A DNA stretch of 64,000 nt, taken from Sparassis latifolia (Eukaryota; Basidiomycota; Agaricomycetes; Polyporales; Sparassidaceae). Shown here one piece after another: positions 51,575 to 63,050 of the stretch. The stretch covers positions 1,798,001 to 1,862,000 of the forward strand of contig CM031559.1 in the NCBI GenBank assembly GCA_018466975.1. Reading direction: 5' to 3'. Both the position numbers and the translations under genes were made by a program. The number at the start of each line of letters is the position of its first letter. Position 1 is the first letter of the stretch. The notes beneath the pieces were generated by a model. It had not been told where the DNA came from and did not search any database. It saw only the letters and a program-made list of their open reading frames with translations.

Positions 51575-53958
51575 ATGGACTCGTCGTTCATGCATGCGGT
51601 CGACCCGTTTGCTGCGAAACGCGGGGGAGTCTTCTGGCAGTTCTTGAATGCGCTATCTGCGACCGCAATCGTCAGGTGTTGGCCTCTCCTGGTCTTCTTC
51701 ACAGGCTGGGCAACGGCGATCTCGTGTATCAGCCATTTTGTGCATAATGTGGGCATACAGAGTACCCTATTGACTGTGTGAGTGTGCATTTCTCGTATAT
51801 TTGCGGGATGTTGGGGTCTCTGTGATCTGAAATGAGGCGCGCGGACCGAGGGGAGGGGCCCACAACATTCGGAAAGGTGCAGAATGTGTGCGCGAATAAT
51901 CATCGAGTGTATCTCCCATGTTGAGAGCGCTCGCGTTTGACTTTCATTAATCGCTTCTCTGCCTGCTTCGGTATGGTTCTCACACATGGTTACTTGACAG
52001 TATCGGTACCGTCCTCGGTTTCGTGGTATCGTACAGGACGACGTCCAGTTTTGAACGCTACAACGAAGGCAGAAAGCTCTGGTCACAGATCGTACTCGCC
52101 AGCCGTACGTTTGCTCGCACGACCTGGTTCCACGTACCAGGTACGGTCTGTGCAGCACACCTCCAAGTTCCACTCATTGATCTCCAAGTCTCAGAGATGA
52201 TGCCAACTGGCGCGGACGACAAATCCACAGTCGAACAGCGCAAGCAGCGTGTGCTCATTGAGAAGAAGACAGCGATTAACCTCGTCGAGGCGTTCGCAGT
52301 CGCTGTGAAGCATTACCTGCGCGGCGAGGAGGGCCTCTACTACGTCGATCTCTATCACTTGGTCAAGTTTCTGCCATCTTATGCGCTTCCCGCGGGGCTG
52401 CCCTCTGCGGTAGACATCTCCGAGACGTCGGGGTCGCCGATTCCGAGCGATAGTGAGAACGGTCGTCTGTCTGACGTGACTTCGCTGCGCAGCCCGGAGG
52501 CTCCGACTTCCGGCAACCCCGTGAGCTCAGCGGTAGCGCGCGGGGCGCACCTCCCACTGCCGGTCACGGCCAAGTCGTCCAACAGGACAGCGTTTTTGGA
52601 CATTCGTGTAAACTCTGCCACCAAGTCGCTGTCGGACAAGGAGAAGAATCTTGGGGTAGTGACTAGCGCCACCGAGGATGGTTTCCTGCTACCCGCGCGC
52701 AATCCGCCCCGGTTCCACCTTTTCGACGTGTTTCCGTTCTCGCTGTTCGTTGGCCGACTTACGGAAGCGGGAAAGGATGTAAAGGTCTGTTGTTGCTTGC
52801 GAGAGTGATGTTAATTTGCTGATCAATTAAATATAGGGTAAAAGGGCGGCTCGTCTGCGGGCGAAGATGCAGCGTGAGACCAAGACGCACAATCTGCCTT
52901 TGGAGATTTCTCTGTATCTCGTATGTATCCAAATCTACACGATGCTAAGAACTTGCATTTACGTGTTCCGCCAGAGCTCGTATGTCGCTGCACTGCAGAC
53001 TCGCAAGGCAATTGATGCCCCCACCTCGAGTGAGTGCTCATCAACCCTTCTGATCAAGAAGGGTCTAACCGTCCATGCAGCCAACCTCCTCAACGCCCTC
53101 GGGCAACTTGTGGATGCGCTCACTGGACTCGAGCGGATCCTGACTACGCCGATTCCTTTTTCGTATGCCCAGCATCCGGTGCTGCTTGTTAGCATTCTGA
53201 CCCTTCTATTGCTAATAGATATCGCGTACACTTGTGGACTGTGACTACCCTATACTGTTTCTTCCTGGTATGCCCGACATTCAATAATGTGCTGTCCGAG
53301 CTTTGCTGACCATGAGCAACAGCCGTTCCAGATCTGGGATCCTCTCGGATGGCTCACTATCCCGGCTACCTGCCTGCTGGTGCGTTGGTCATGCTGTTTA
53401 TATCCCGTGGTGTCACCTAGGTCTGATGATTTTGATTCTTGATATAGAGCTTCATCTTCTTTGGCTTCCTGTTTGCTGGCGAGGAAATTGAAAGTGAGTA
53501 TGTGCGGTTGCCGTTCATTCGAAGTTTGTCTGACATTTGCCTTGTGTTCTAGATCCATTTGGTTAGTGCTTTCCTCGTTTTTCTCTACTGGAGTGCTGTA
53601 TTTATTTCAATTTCGTCAAGGCTACGATAAAAATGACTTGGTGAGCACTGAACGCATACCTGAAGCGCGCCCCACTGACGTTCTATACAGAACATGGACC
53701 ATTTCACACACAATATCATCCGTTAGTTGTCATCCCCGCTCCACCTGCGCTCTGCACGCTGACACCCCTTTCGTCACAGGCAACGAGCTTCGGGCACTGA
53801 CGGCGCTGCCCGTGCCGGACCCGTCAGTCTGGGCGTTCTCCCCGCTCAATGACACAGTCCTCGCCGACCCCATGGTACAGGGCATCGAGCGTGTCTCCCC
53901 CGACGAGTGGATGCAGCGCGGCTACTCGCACATGCAAGCCGCGCTCTGCGTCGTCTAG
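51575..53958 (+). CDS. Bestrophin-like (UPF0187/RFP-TM) anion channel protein
   Basis: Thirteen exons give 514 residues: 51575-51777, 52001-52140, 52195-52784, 52837-52920, 52975-53029, 53081-53162, 53219-53267, 53323-53379, 53448-53493, 53553-53561, 53621-53640, 53691-53721 and 53780-53958. Family marks are LLTVIGTVLGFVVSYRTTSS followed by FERYNEGRKLW, KKTAINLVEAFAVAVKHYLR, FHLFDVFPFSLFVGRL, and the C-terminal FGFLFAGEEIENPFGYDKND with LNMDHF. TM helices lie near the N-terminus and after residue 380. A Ser/Pro-rich loop of about 110 residues separates the halves. Fungal members are thought to be anion channels of plasma membrane or organelles; the last part is inference. Exon 10 is nine bases and codes the NPF of the conserved ENPFGYD motif. 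Confidence 0.9.
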
Positions 53959-54658
53959 GCGCTCTGCCACGACCCTGCCCCATATCTGGTGCTCACGATA
54001 AAACGGTGATATACGGCAAGATTACTCGTCATGCATGACAGTTACGCTTTACCCCCCCTGCATTATATTCAAAGCGGACTCGACTTCTCAATTGCAATTT
54101 TCCACAACGCACGGCACGTTAACATATTTACAGCGCATCATCCTGATAACGACATTATAACTTATTGGTTGGCCTACCTGTTGTGCACATGGCAGGTTGC
54201 ACGCTAATGTATACACCGACCTTCATTCATACGACAGTAGAATATCATACTTAGCATTCTTCGCATCAGTACTTGTGTCTCGTGCATGAACATACCACTG
54301 CGAATTCCAGGTGTATGCTACTGCCATAGACAGCCTCGTTCTCTGCCGTGTCTGGATTCAACGTTCAACTCTGCAGGTGTACATGTACATGAGGACGTTA
54401 ACGCGCATTAAAATATTAACGTCCCGCTTGGCTCCTGGTTCGAAAAAAAAGTAGAACTTCTGGCGTTTAATAATTACAGTAAATACTCATCTGTGGCTAC
54501 AAAATATGCGGGTCATACAGATATGCGAGAACACACGATAACAACAATGACACGACCGATGTATACAAGCTGACCATCACCTTCACCACACGGGATATAT
54601 CGAGGAAGCAACAAATCCAAACGATCTAGCGAACACCCTCCTCTTCATCCGCATCGAA
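53959..54658. other. Intergenic, convergent 3' ends
   Basis: About 700 bp of AT-rich sequence between convergent stops of the bestrophin-like gene (+) and the NYN gene (-). No gene or repeat recognised. Confidence 0.5.
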
Positions 54659-56635
54659 TCAAATCTCAAGCAAGTCCTGCGCAAACCGGTCAAGCATATG
54701 GATCCCAAACCTCCCAGCGTACGGACCCTCTCCGAACTCGCGCATCCACGCCTTGCTCAGCCCGCCCTCCCACGCATAGAGCTCCACGCGCCACCCCTTC
54801 TTCAGCGCCGTACGCACGCACCCGAGGAACCCTTCCTCGTTAAACTGTCCGACGTTCCCGTCACCTGTCGCGAGCACGATCGTCGCACCTGGCGGGACCG
54901 CATCCGCCGCGGCGATCGCCTGGTGGAGCTTCAGCTGCAATAGTTCGTCTACGCCCTGCTCGCGATAGCGGACGCGAGCGTTGTTGCCGTTGCCATTGCC
55001 GCTGCTACTGCTAGTCGCCCCCGTCCCCGTGCCTGCCCCCGGTTCGGACTCGGTCGACGTCCCGCCGCCGCCGATCGAGCTCTTGTGCGAATGCCCATTT
55101 GGCTGGCCCCGCGAGTGGTTGTAGGGTATCGCGGGCTTGCGGCCGCGGCCCTTGAACGGTGGATGCACGTTATCGCCGTTGGGGTTCTGCAGCTCACGCT
55201 CGCGTTCCGGTTCGCGCGGCTGGCGGTCCGCGCCGTCGCCGGTGTCGGGCACGCGCGCGTAGACGCGGACTTCGTAGCCTAGCTGGACGGCGGACTCCAT
55301 CGGCTGGTAGAGTGGAGATGAAGCAACGAGCACGCGGCGAGTGATCGGGCGGCCACGCTCGAGAATGAGTGCGAGCGCAGCGTGCGACATATGCGCATGC
55401 TTGCCGGCCTTGCGTATGAGGTGGTGTAGGTGGCGTTTGAGGTACGTCACGAAACCGATGAGAATGTTGGAATGATCGATGAACACATGAATGAGCGTGT
55501 CCTGCGACTGCGGGACGGGCCCGCGTGGGTCGACAAACGAGGATGAAGAGGAATCCGAGCTCTCTGGATTGTTGAGTGAGAGGATCGACGAGAGCGTCGC
55601 CGCGTCCTCTGGAAAAAAGAGCCGCAGCTTGTGTGCGAGCGTGCGCAGTTGTATGATGCGCGCGTCAAAGGGTATCGATACCCGCAGGCGCAACGTCGGC
55701 GTGGACTTGCTATGGTGTAATCGCGGCTTCTCCACCGCCGCCGATTGGAGCCGTCGTCGCTCCTTGCCATTCGGTTGCAGGCCGACGTGGACAGCTTGGA
55801 ATAGAAGAGAAGATGGTCCTTCCTGTGAAGAAGACGACTCGGACGCATCATCATCGCCCGGTTGTGGCACGACAGTTTCGGTGTTAGCGTCCTCGTCCTC
55901 CACAGCACCCCGTACTCGAGATACCTCCTGCACCGACCGGTTCTTCTTTCGTCGTCGCTTCCGACGCGGCTGGACGGCGTGTCGCCAGACACTGTCCGAG
56001 GCCGTGGTTGTATGTGTGGTCGTGGCCGAGGCACTGCTCCTCATGCCGCCTATGTCACGCTGTGCGACAAAGCGCGCCCGCTCGGCGGCAATGAAGCCCA
56101 GCGCCTCATCGAGCAGCCCTAGCGAGGGCTGGTCGACCACGTCGATGTCGACTATCTCGACACCCTCCCCATCTTCTTCCCCATCTTCTTCTCCGTCGGG
56201 TACATCTGTTCCGTCCACATCCGAAGCTGTGGAGTCTGTGTCCGACCGGGGTAACGAGCGGGCCCGGGCGCACTGTCCGGGGATGAGTACGAGAGATATG
56301 AAGCAATCGGCGGTCGGGACCACACAGTGGACCCGCCGGTTATCTCAGAGTCATAATCGGAGGGCGAAAAAGCGAAAGAAGAGGTCGGAGTCACACTCTC
56401 GACCTCTGCGATAGGTATCGGCCCTGTGCGAGGCTGAAAGGTATTCAGAGCACGAAATACGGTCGTAAAAGCACCAAGATCTGGTGCATCTATGGTAGCC
56501 ACCACGCCCAATAAGCGGGAGATATCAGGAGAGAGCTTGGATGTGGTACTTACCATCAGAAGTTGCCCCGCTTGCTACAGAGTAAGAGGAGAAAGGACTG
56601 AAAGGGGTTGGAGAAAATGTAGAGTCCGAGGCCAT
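54659..56635 (-). CDS. NYN-domain (PIN-like) putative RNase
   Basis: Exons 56554-56635, 56326-56489 and 54659-56272 give 619 residues. The second intron (56273-56325, GTGTGG..GACAG) joins EITGGST to the acidic DTDSTASDVDGTDVPDGEE region; without it a stop follows. The N-terminal 250 residues are acidic and Ser-rich. The NYN fold begins with HVFIDHSNILIGF, where Asp and Asn are the first metal-site residues, continues with RRVLVASSPLYQPMESAVQL and GYEVRVYARV, a low-complexity Gly/Ser/Asn insert of about 80 residues, then VDELLQLKLHQAI and ATIVLATGDGNVGQF (second acidic residues) and GWRVELYAWEGGLSKAW. This matches fungal NYN/LabA-like proteins, predicted metal-dependent RNases. The RNA target is unknown. 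Confidence 0.88.
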
Positions 56636-56996
56636 TATGTTATAGAATAGTTGATAAATCAAGGTGAGAGAATATAACAGAGGTGGATAGGGAACGTGTA
56701 GTGGTCGTGCATCTGCCACCACCTCGCGGAGTACGGACAAGTTAAGAGAGCCCCATATCGGGTAGGGCCGCCCCGGTTAGTCAGAACTCGAATCTGCCGA
56801 CTGTTACAGATATCGTCCACACAAACTGAATAGACATCGAGCAGATTGTATATGGGTACAAATGGACTACAATAACAGGCAGAACACGATGGAAATCCGA
56901 AGCGTCGAGAGTAACATCAGAGCAAATATAAAGAGATGAGATGTGCAAAACAAAACCATTCCTGAAATCCTGACAAATCCAAAAACCTGGCCTCCT
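56636..56996. other. Intergenic between tandem minus-strand genes
   Basis: 361 bp holding the NYN gene promoter and the 3' end of the preceding-coordinate methyltransferase gene. No other feature seen. Confidence 0.45.
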
Positions 56997-58668
56997 TCAC
57001 TTTCTCCACCACACACTAGCATCGGCGGCACTGTTGACGCTGTTGACGCTGCCGACGCTGGAGCTGACGGTGTGGCCGCGCTTGCGACCAAATAGATTGG
57101 GGGCAATAACATTATCTTGAGGCTCTGCAGCCGCATCGAGTCTTTCTTCTGCAGGCTTTCGCCATTCCCGATTGTCTGTGCGGTTCCCCGCCGTCGACAT
57201 CCTACGCTGAGGCGGGCGCCACTTGGGCACATATGGCGAGTTCGGCGGCGTGTAAGGCGAGGACGACCCGTTGAGCGGAGTGCTCGGAGATCCTGATTTG
57301 TTGCTGCTGCCGCCCGAAAAAGCACTAGTGGGTTGAGAAGGGAAGGCCGATACAGGGATCGACGGGCGGCGTGGGCGCCATCTCGAGGGAGAAGGAGGAG
57401 ATGAAGACGGACTACCCAGCTGGGCCGCATCCTCCGACGTACTACTGTTCTGTTCGGCGTCCGACGGAGCTGCAGATGACGACTATGTCAAAGAGATGAC
57501 TTTTGAGAGATCAGTCCGCTCACCTCCATACACCTTCTTCAAGATTTGCTTGAAATCAGCGCGGATCGCATTATACTGGATGATCCACAGGGGCTCGAAA
57601 AGACCAAGAATGATCTTGTCGAGCCCCATCTCGAGGAAGTGAGCTTCGGACTCCCAAAAACCAGGAGAGGCTCTCGGGGTTCCCGATCCTCACTGGACCA
57701 AAGTCCACACCCAGCCTCGTGTCCACGCCCTGCCCTTCCACGCGAGATGCGATCGACATATCGTCCAGCTGCTTCAGCGTCTTCCGCAAACGGCCTGTGT
57801 AGAGCAGTAGCTCCTCCTCCGTCGCCTGGAAACCTCTGCAGACAAGGTAGCACGAGCTCCGGCGCGCGTGGAGCTTCCCCGACTTGCTCGCGGTGACGCA
57901 GTCGAAGGACTGGTAGAGCAGGCCGATCACGTCCACCAGCCATGCGAATCCCTTCGTGTCACCAGCCATGCGAATCCCTTCGTGCGCTAGCACCAGCTGC
58001 GCGCGCAGCCACCACGGTATCTTCCGCTCCTCCAGCGTCGGGAAGGCACCGGCAATGATCAGATCGTAGGAGAGCGCATGATCATCGCCGTCGCCGGAGT
58101 CATCGCGGGTCTGCACGATGGGATTCCTGTCTTCCACGACGGCTCTCATGACGAGGGTAATGATATTGTCAAACACCACTCGGTAGCGGGGCCCGAAGGT
58201 CGACAGCTCGAGGGGCATCGTAAACCGTGCCTCCTCATCGGGGAGCGTGATCCCCGCACCTAGCGCCCTCCTGTTGGATTTCATGAGCCAGTTGGAAAAA
58301 CCGCCCGGGGAGCATCCGAGGTCGAGGAAGTTGTGCACGCGCCCGCCGCCGAAGCAGTTGTCGCTATTGCGGTTGATCTCCATGAACGCTTTCTCATAGT
58401 TCCACAAGTGCAGTAGCGAGGGGTTCTGCGCGTCCTGTAGGTGGATATTGCGCCGCTCTACGTACTGGTCGTCGACGTCGGAGGACGCCCGGTAGAGGAA
58501 CTTCATGTGCAGCAGGCGACGGTACGCGTCCGACTGCTCGAGGAACCGGTGCTCGAATGCGCCGAGCCTCGAGGTAGCTGATGAGGGCACATTGCCGCTT
58601 GCGATGAGAGCGTCGACCTCGGCGATGGAGTTAATACCGAATACGGGGCTTACGGGGTTTGAAGACAT
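56997..58668 (-). CDS. FtsJ/RrmJ-like Rossmann methyltransferase with Ser/Pro-rich tail
   Basis: ATG 58668 opens MSSNPVSPVFGIN. The SAM-binding motif is NFLDLGCSPGGFSNWLMKS, typical of FtsJ-like 2'-O-methyltransferases; later blocks are SYDLIIAGAF (acidic post-strand 4) and LVDVIGLLYQSFDCVTASKS followed by KLHARRSSCYLVCRGF, whose Lys and Ser fit the catalytic neighbourhood. Near the A5 run at 57656-57660 the frame shifts: upstream reads PESLSWF, downstream the good frame reads ESEAHFLEMGLDKIILGLFE and PLWIIQYNAIRADFKQILKK. One base less in the run joins them. A 55-nt intron (GTGAGC..TGCAG) follows VYG, and a last exon of about 150 residues is Ser/Pro/Arg-rich and ends VWWRK at 56997. Substrate RNA is not known; basidiomycetes have many such genes. 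Confidence 0.8.
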
Positions 58669-59850
58669 GGCGTGCAGCGTTAGGATCAAGTCAGAATCCC
58701 AGAGAAACGGCTGGGCACCGTGCGCCTTTAAGGAGAGCAGGACGACGGGCGACTAGCAACATGAGGCACTGGCGGCTACGAGACTTGGATACCAAAGACA
58801 GAAGAGGAGAAACTTCAGTGCATCGTGCTCGGTCAGTTGCGGTGGAAGCTGTGTGAGATTCTGACATCAAGACTCCGTATCCGTATAGGCATGTCACATT
58901 ACCACTTAATGGACGGAAATGAGACTCATCGGGTCAGCGTACACTTCTGGATGTCGCCGCAATAGATCCGTGGTGTTCTGTAGAATATCCAGCATCGTCA
59001 TAGTCACGGTACTGGAGAAGCCAGATACATTATACGTGCACCCAACGTGCACCCCAAAATGACCGAGAATATATCACAGACTTCCAGTTCATTCAGCGAC
59101 ACAGCATGCGCAGGATTTGGACATGATAGAGGAGCTAAGGCGATGTCGAGAAGAACAAGCACAAGGGAAACCTTGTGAGTGCCAACCTTGTCGAGCTGCG
59201 CCACAAGTAGCTAATTTATTTGCTTGTATTTGGCTGTACGTAACGCTCGCTCGTCTGATCAAGCCGACAATGGAATCGCTCTACGGTAAGAATATTTGTC
59301 TTTCAGAGCGTGGAATTTACCTGGTCTGCTACTGTACTCAACAAGTAAATTCGTGAGGTAGCCCGTAAGTAATTTAAATATACTCGCCTGACCACGTGCA
59401 CAGTCACGTGCACACTCTAAATTTCAAATTTCCTTTCAAGTTTCCGAGTCGTAAAAGTAGTAATTAACCCGCGGACCAGAGTCGACAAAGGATCGGACAC
59501 AGCTCATGATTGTGTAGCTCGGCTGTTAATTTTCTCTAGATGCTCGCCGTGAGGCATTCATGTTCTTTGCACAAACCCTCAGCAAAGACGCTTGCGAATT
59601 AGCCAAACGTTTTTGCCTGCAGCTGGGAGTTGACAAGCTAGCTCTCCATGCCGCTCGCCGATTTATATTTTATATTGTTTTGTGTGGAGATACAGGAGGT
59701 ATATGGTCGAAGTTGCGGGGACGGCGGTCCGATGAGCCCAAGATAGCCCACTGCAGCTGAGTGCTCCAATCGGCGCTTCTCGCCTTGAAGGGGCTATCTC
59801 CCACTCATATGCATGTATCGTGGACTATCCAGAGCTTGCGCTGACCCACC
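58669..59850. other. Divergent intergenic region, methyltransferase / ATG27
   Basis: About 1.2 kb. A + strand frame from ATG 59123 (MIEELRRCREEQAQGK) looks weakly protein-like but has no support. A pair of CACGTG boxes lies at 59393-59416. Otherwise nothing recognised. Confidence 0.4.
59393..59416. promoter_or_regulatory. Tandem CACGTG (E-box) repeat upstream of ATG27
   Basis: CACGTGCACAGT is followed at once by CACGTGCACACT. CACGTG is the binding core of bHLH factors in fungi. It lies about 450 bp upstream of the ATG27 start. Role inferred only from the motif. Confidence 0.4.
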
Positions 59851-61343
59851 ATGATCCTCGCCGCTGCACTGCTGGCTCTCTGCTGGTCGCTGGCCGCAGC
59901 TGCTGCGGATGTACGATCGCTGGACAGCCTGGCCGAGCACTGCCGCTTCTCCTTGGGAAACCAGCGCTTCAATTTGTGCCCAGTCTTCGAGGCGAATGAG
60001 GGCAATTGGGTCGTCGAATATGAGGTACCTACGCCCCCGACGTTCACCAAGACCTCGTACACGATTTCCTTGAGAGGCGCGCTGCAGAAGAATGAGGGTG
60101 TACCAGATCATGAGCAGGTGTGTCACATGTCATCGAGTGGATCTGCGTAGGTTTTGAGATCGAAGGACATCATCGTCGAGCGTCCTTGAGACACTGCTGT
60201 CTGTCTTGGCGCGTGTATGCTCTGAGATGTCTGGCGGACGAGACGCTCACGCTCGCTAATCGTATATACAGTATATTGACCAATTAAATTCTAGTGTCCA
60301 GACGGGTCATGGATATGCATGATTAGTGAGCGGCGTTACCCTTGCTCATCCAGGCCTACTCAAGCCAACACCGCGCAGCGTCGAATCGCCGCTTGTTTGA
60401 AGAGGAGGATCCGCGCGTCCTTCAAGTCATTCCAGTTGCAGGGGAGTTATCCTTGAAGCACAGGGATGGCTCTCGCTACCATGATTATTTTCCGGGCCTC
60501 AACATCACGGCCGACTTTCGTCGGGGTCAGTACATTGATAACGGCATATGCTGTGGTTTCATTCCAATCGGTGTTTCTCACAGACGTGCTGCACGTCCGT
60601 CTGCATGGTGGCTACTATGTGTATCAGCATCAGAAGGCCGATCTGCAGTTCATCTGTGATCAAGATGTCGAGGAGGTCAGTACCCCAAGTCAGTCACGTA
60701 AATACCTATCTCACATCGAGGTTTCCAGCCAACGAATCCGATAACCTCCTGGGCGTGGAATGGCACGCATACGTTCTCATGGAGAACAAAACATGCGTGT
60801 GGCGAAACCGTCGTCACTCCAACTACCTCGTCCGAGCAAACACCCACATCCGATTCCGGGGTCCCAGAACCGACTTCACCTCCCGAAGAAAACGGACCGC
60901 CGGACGACAGCGAGCCCCCAGACAATGAACAGAACCTGATCGACCCCGACGTGCTCGCGGGGCGCTCCCGCCGGTCGATGATGACCATCTTTATCTGCTC
61001 CGCGTATGTCTCTGTGCTCTCGCACGCGTCATAATTTGCGGTCCCATTAACGTTTTCCCGCAGATCCGTTGTCGCTATACTGGTGTACGCCTTGTACTTC
61101 CCGCCGCGGCGCCTCCAGCATCTCGTGACGTCATATGTGAAGACACACCCGTCGCTGCTACGCGCGCGAGTAGGCGAGCGCGTGCTTGTGCGCTGGGCGG
61201 ACGAGGACTTCGTACTGGATGGGGGGGAAGAGGACGTGATGGTTAACGCGGACGAGCAGTTTGACGCACTCGACGAGCAGATCCCGCTTAAGCCGTCGCC
61301 GCGGCGCTCGTCCGTGCTCACTAATTATGGCAGCGCGCGATGA
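59851..61343 (+). CDS. ATG27: Autophagy-related protein 27 (Atg27), type I membrane protein
   Basis: Six exons starting at ATG 59851; the first two are 59851-60117 and 60295-60325. A signal peptide (MILAAALLALCWSLAAAAAD) leads to a lumenal domain with CRFSLGNQRFNLCPVF, CPDGSWICMI, RVLQVIPVAGELSLKHRDGS, HVRLHGGYYVYQHQKADLQF with ICDQD, and FSWRTKHACGETV, the mannose-6-phosphate-receptor-like fold of Atg27 with its Cys pairs. A Pro/Glu/Thr-rich linker follows, then a single TM segment (IFICSASVVAILVYALYF), and a cytosolic tail with RRLQHLV near the membrane and TNYGSAR at the end. Atg27 cycles between Golgi, vacuole and Atg9 vesicles and supports autophagosome formation. All reading frames are intact. 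It faces ATG12 tail to tail. Confidence 0.88.
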
Positions 61344-62425
61344 CTTTTTTACTTTTGGAATTCGTATTGATGTCGAACCGTATACTTATATAGATGTGGT
61401 GTTTGAGTAGTCTGCAGATCTACAATATGATGTACTTGTAGGGATGTACGTGTGAAGGACAGTTTGAGTCGTCTGTTGAGATGGCGTGTTGACAATAAGT
61501 AAAGCAAGGCACACGACAAAGATTCTCAAGTGCAGAATTCTTCAGCACACGTGGCCTTAACGCATATCGCTGAAATTCGAATCTGGATTTGCGGTGCCTG
61601 AGCGTCAACGGCGTCGCCTTCTGATCTTAATATGAACAAACAAACAGGTTCACGTGATGCCGAAATTGAGCAAACAAAAAACCCGCTTGTAGGAGTATTT
61701 TGTTCCCCTCCCCGTGAAGGCCGTTACTCACTCCATAAAAGTGCGGTCTGTCATTGGTGCAGATATTGTTAACCGCGTTGACCTCGTTGGCGGCCACCAT
61801 GACGTCAACCCTGCATTATATATGTCGTCGAGCTCAGTCCTTGACTCGCAAGTAGAACATCTCCGCATACAGGTTCTTGCACGGATTTAACAACCCGGTG
61901 TAAATGATGACCGGCGTGATTCTCGTGTGGTCGGCTTCTGAAGGCAATTAAGAAGTATAGCAACCCACTGAGCCCGCCATCGACTTTAACGGCGACCTGT
62001 TTGACTTCATCTTGTTCATGTTCTCCCTGGCCGATTGTTGGGCAGCTTGTCCCTCCTGCAAGGAGAGAAAGTCGCGTCGCTCTCGTAGCATTGTGCCGAG
62101 TAGATCAACTGTAGAATAGGAATGTACTTCTCTTCACGTAGTGTAAACGAATCAGAGCGACATACTCTTCGACAAGCCCCACTTCAGATATCCAGGTGAA
62201 TGGGACCAATGCCGGTTACCTACCTACCTACCTACCTCAAACGTCATACAGGGAAGCTCGTGATTGTCGTAACAGTACTATAGACCACGGAAACAACCTG
62301 TTTCGTGTGTGGGTCAAATCGCAAGGTACATCCGAATGGGAAGGGCCCGAGGCTTCGACTTGGACTCGGTTGAATGCGATAGAGCGAACGACGGATGAGC
62401 ACCACAGTGACAACTTGAAGCTCAG
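61344..62425. other. Intergenic between convergent ATG27 and ATG12
   Basis: About 1.1 kb with both 3' ends. It contains five TACC tetranucleotide repeats at 62217-62236. The short open frames show no motif. Confidence 0.45.
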
Positions 62426-63050
62426 TTAACCCCATGCAGCGGTTGTACTAACAAGGGGAACAGGGAACCCATCAACCACAAATTTCCCAGAAGAAAAATT
62501 TAAATCCACACCTATAGTTTACTATTAGATGCCCGTCGGTTGCGAATGACTTGTAACAAAACATATCAACGAACAACTCAAGCACACGAGATCCGCCAAG
62601 ACATACCTTGAACAGGTTAGAAACAGTATCATCGGGAGCAGGTGAGAAGGCCAGATTGATGTATGTGAACTGATATGTATCAAATCGGGTGGACCTCGTA
62701 CATACGCAAGTGACAGAGCTCTCACCAGAGGATCCACTGCTTTCCAGCCAAGCTCCTTCCTCAAGAACTGGATGACCGCCTGGAAGCGGTTCGACGCAGT
62801 AATCTTGTAGAAGTTTTGTCTCATGATGGGCGCATTCCCGACGGCTTTGAAACGCACGACGACTACAGTAGATAAGTTCTCCGTCAACGCTGTCCATGAC
62901 AACGCCAGCTCGTAGTAACACACCTTTCAACGAGTCCTTCTTCTTGTACGACTCAAGAGCATCATGGGCTTCCTGCATGACTCCACCGGCATCGGGCGAA
63001 GTCCATGATGGGGGCAGTGTACGGGGGTGAAGGTCAGGGGTGCTAGCCAT
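62426..63050 (-). CDS. ATG12: Ubiquitin-like autophagy modifier Atg12
   Basis: Five exons (62924-63050, 62726-62862, 62607-62669, 62512-62549, 62426-62447) give 128 residues. The start codon at 63050 is the first ATG of the frame. After an N-terminal tail with [14 protein letters not shown] the ubiquitin-like domain reads [60 protein letters not shown] and [11 protein letters not shown]. The last 22-nt exon supplies STTAAWG, ending in the conserved Gly that Atg7 activates and that is linked to Atg5. This terminal exon is easy to miss, since reading through its intron gives a false end. Atg12-Atg5 with Atg16 promotes Atg8 lipidation. The gene is intact. Confidence 0.95.
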
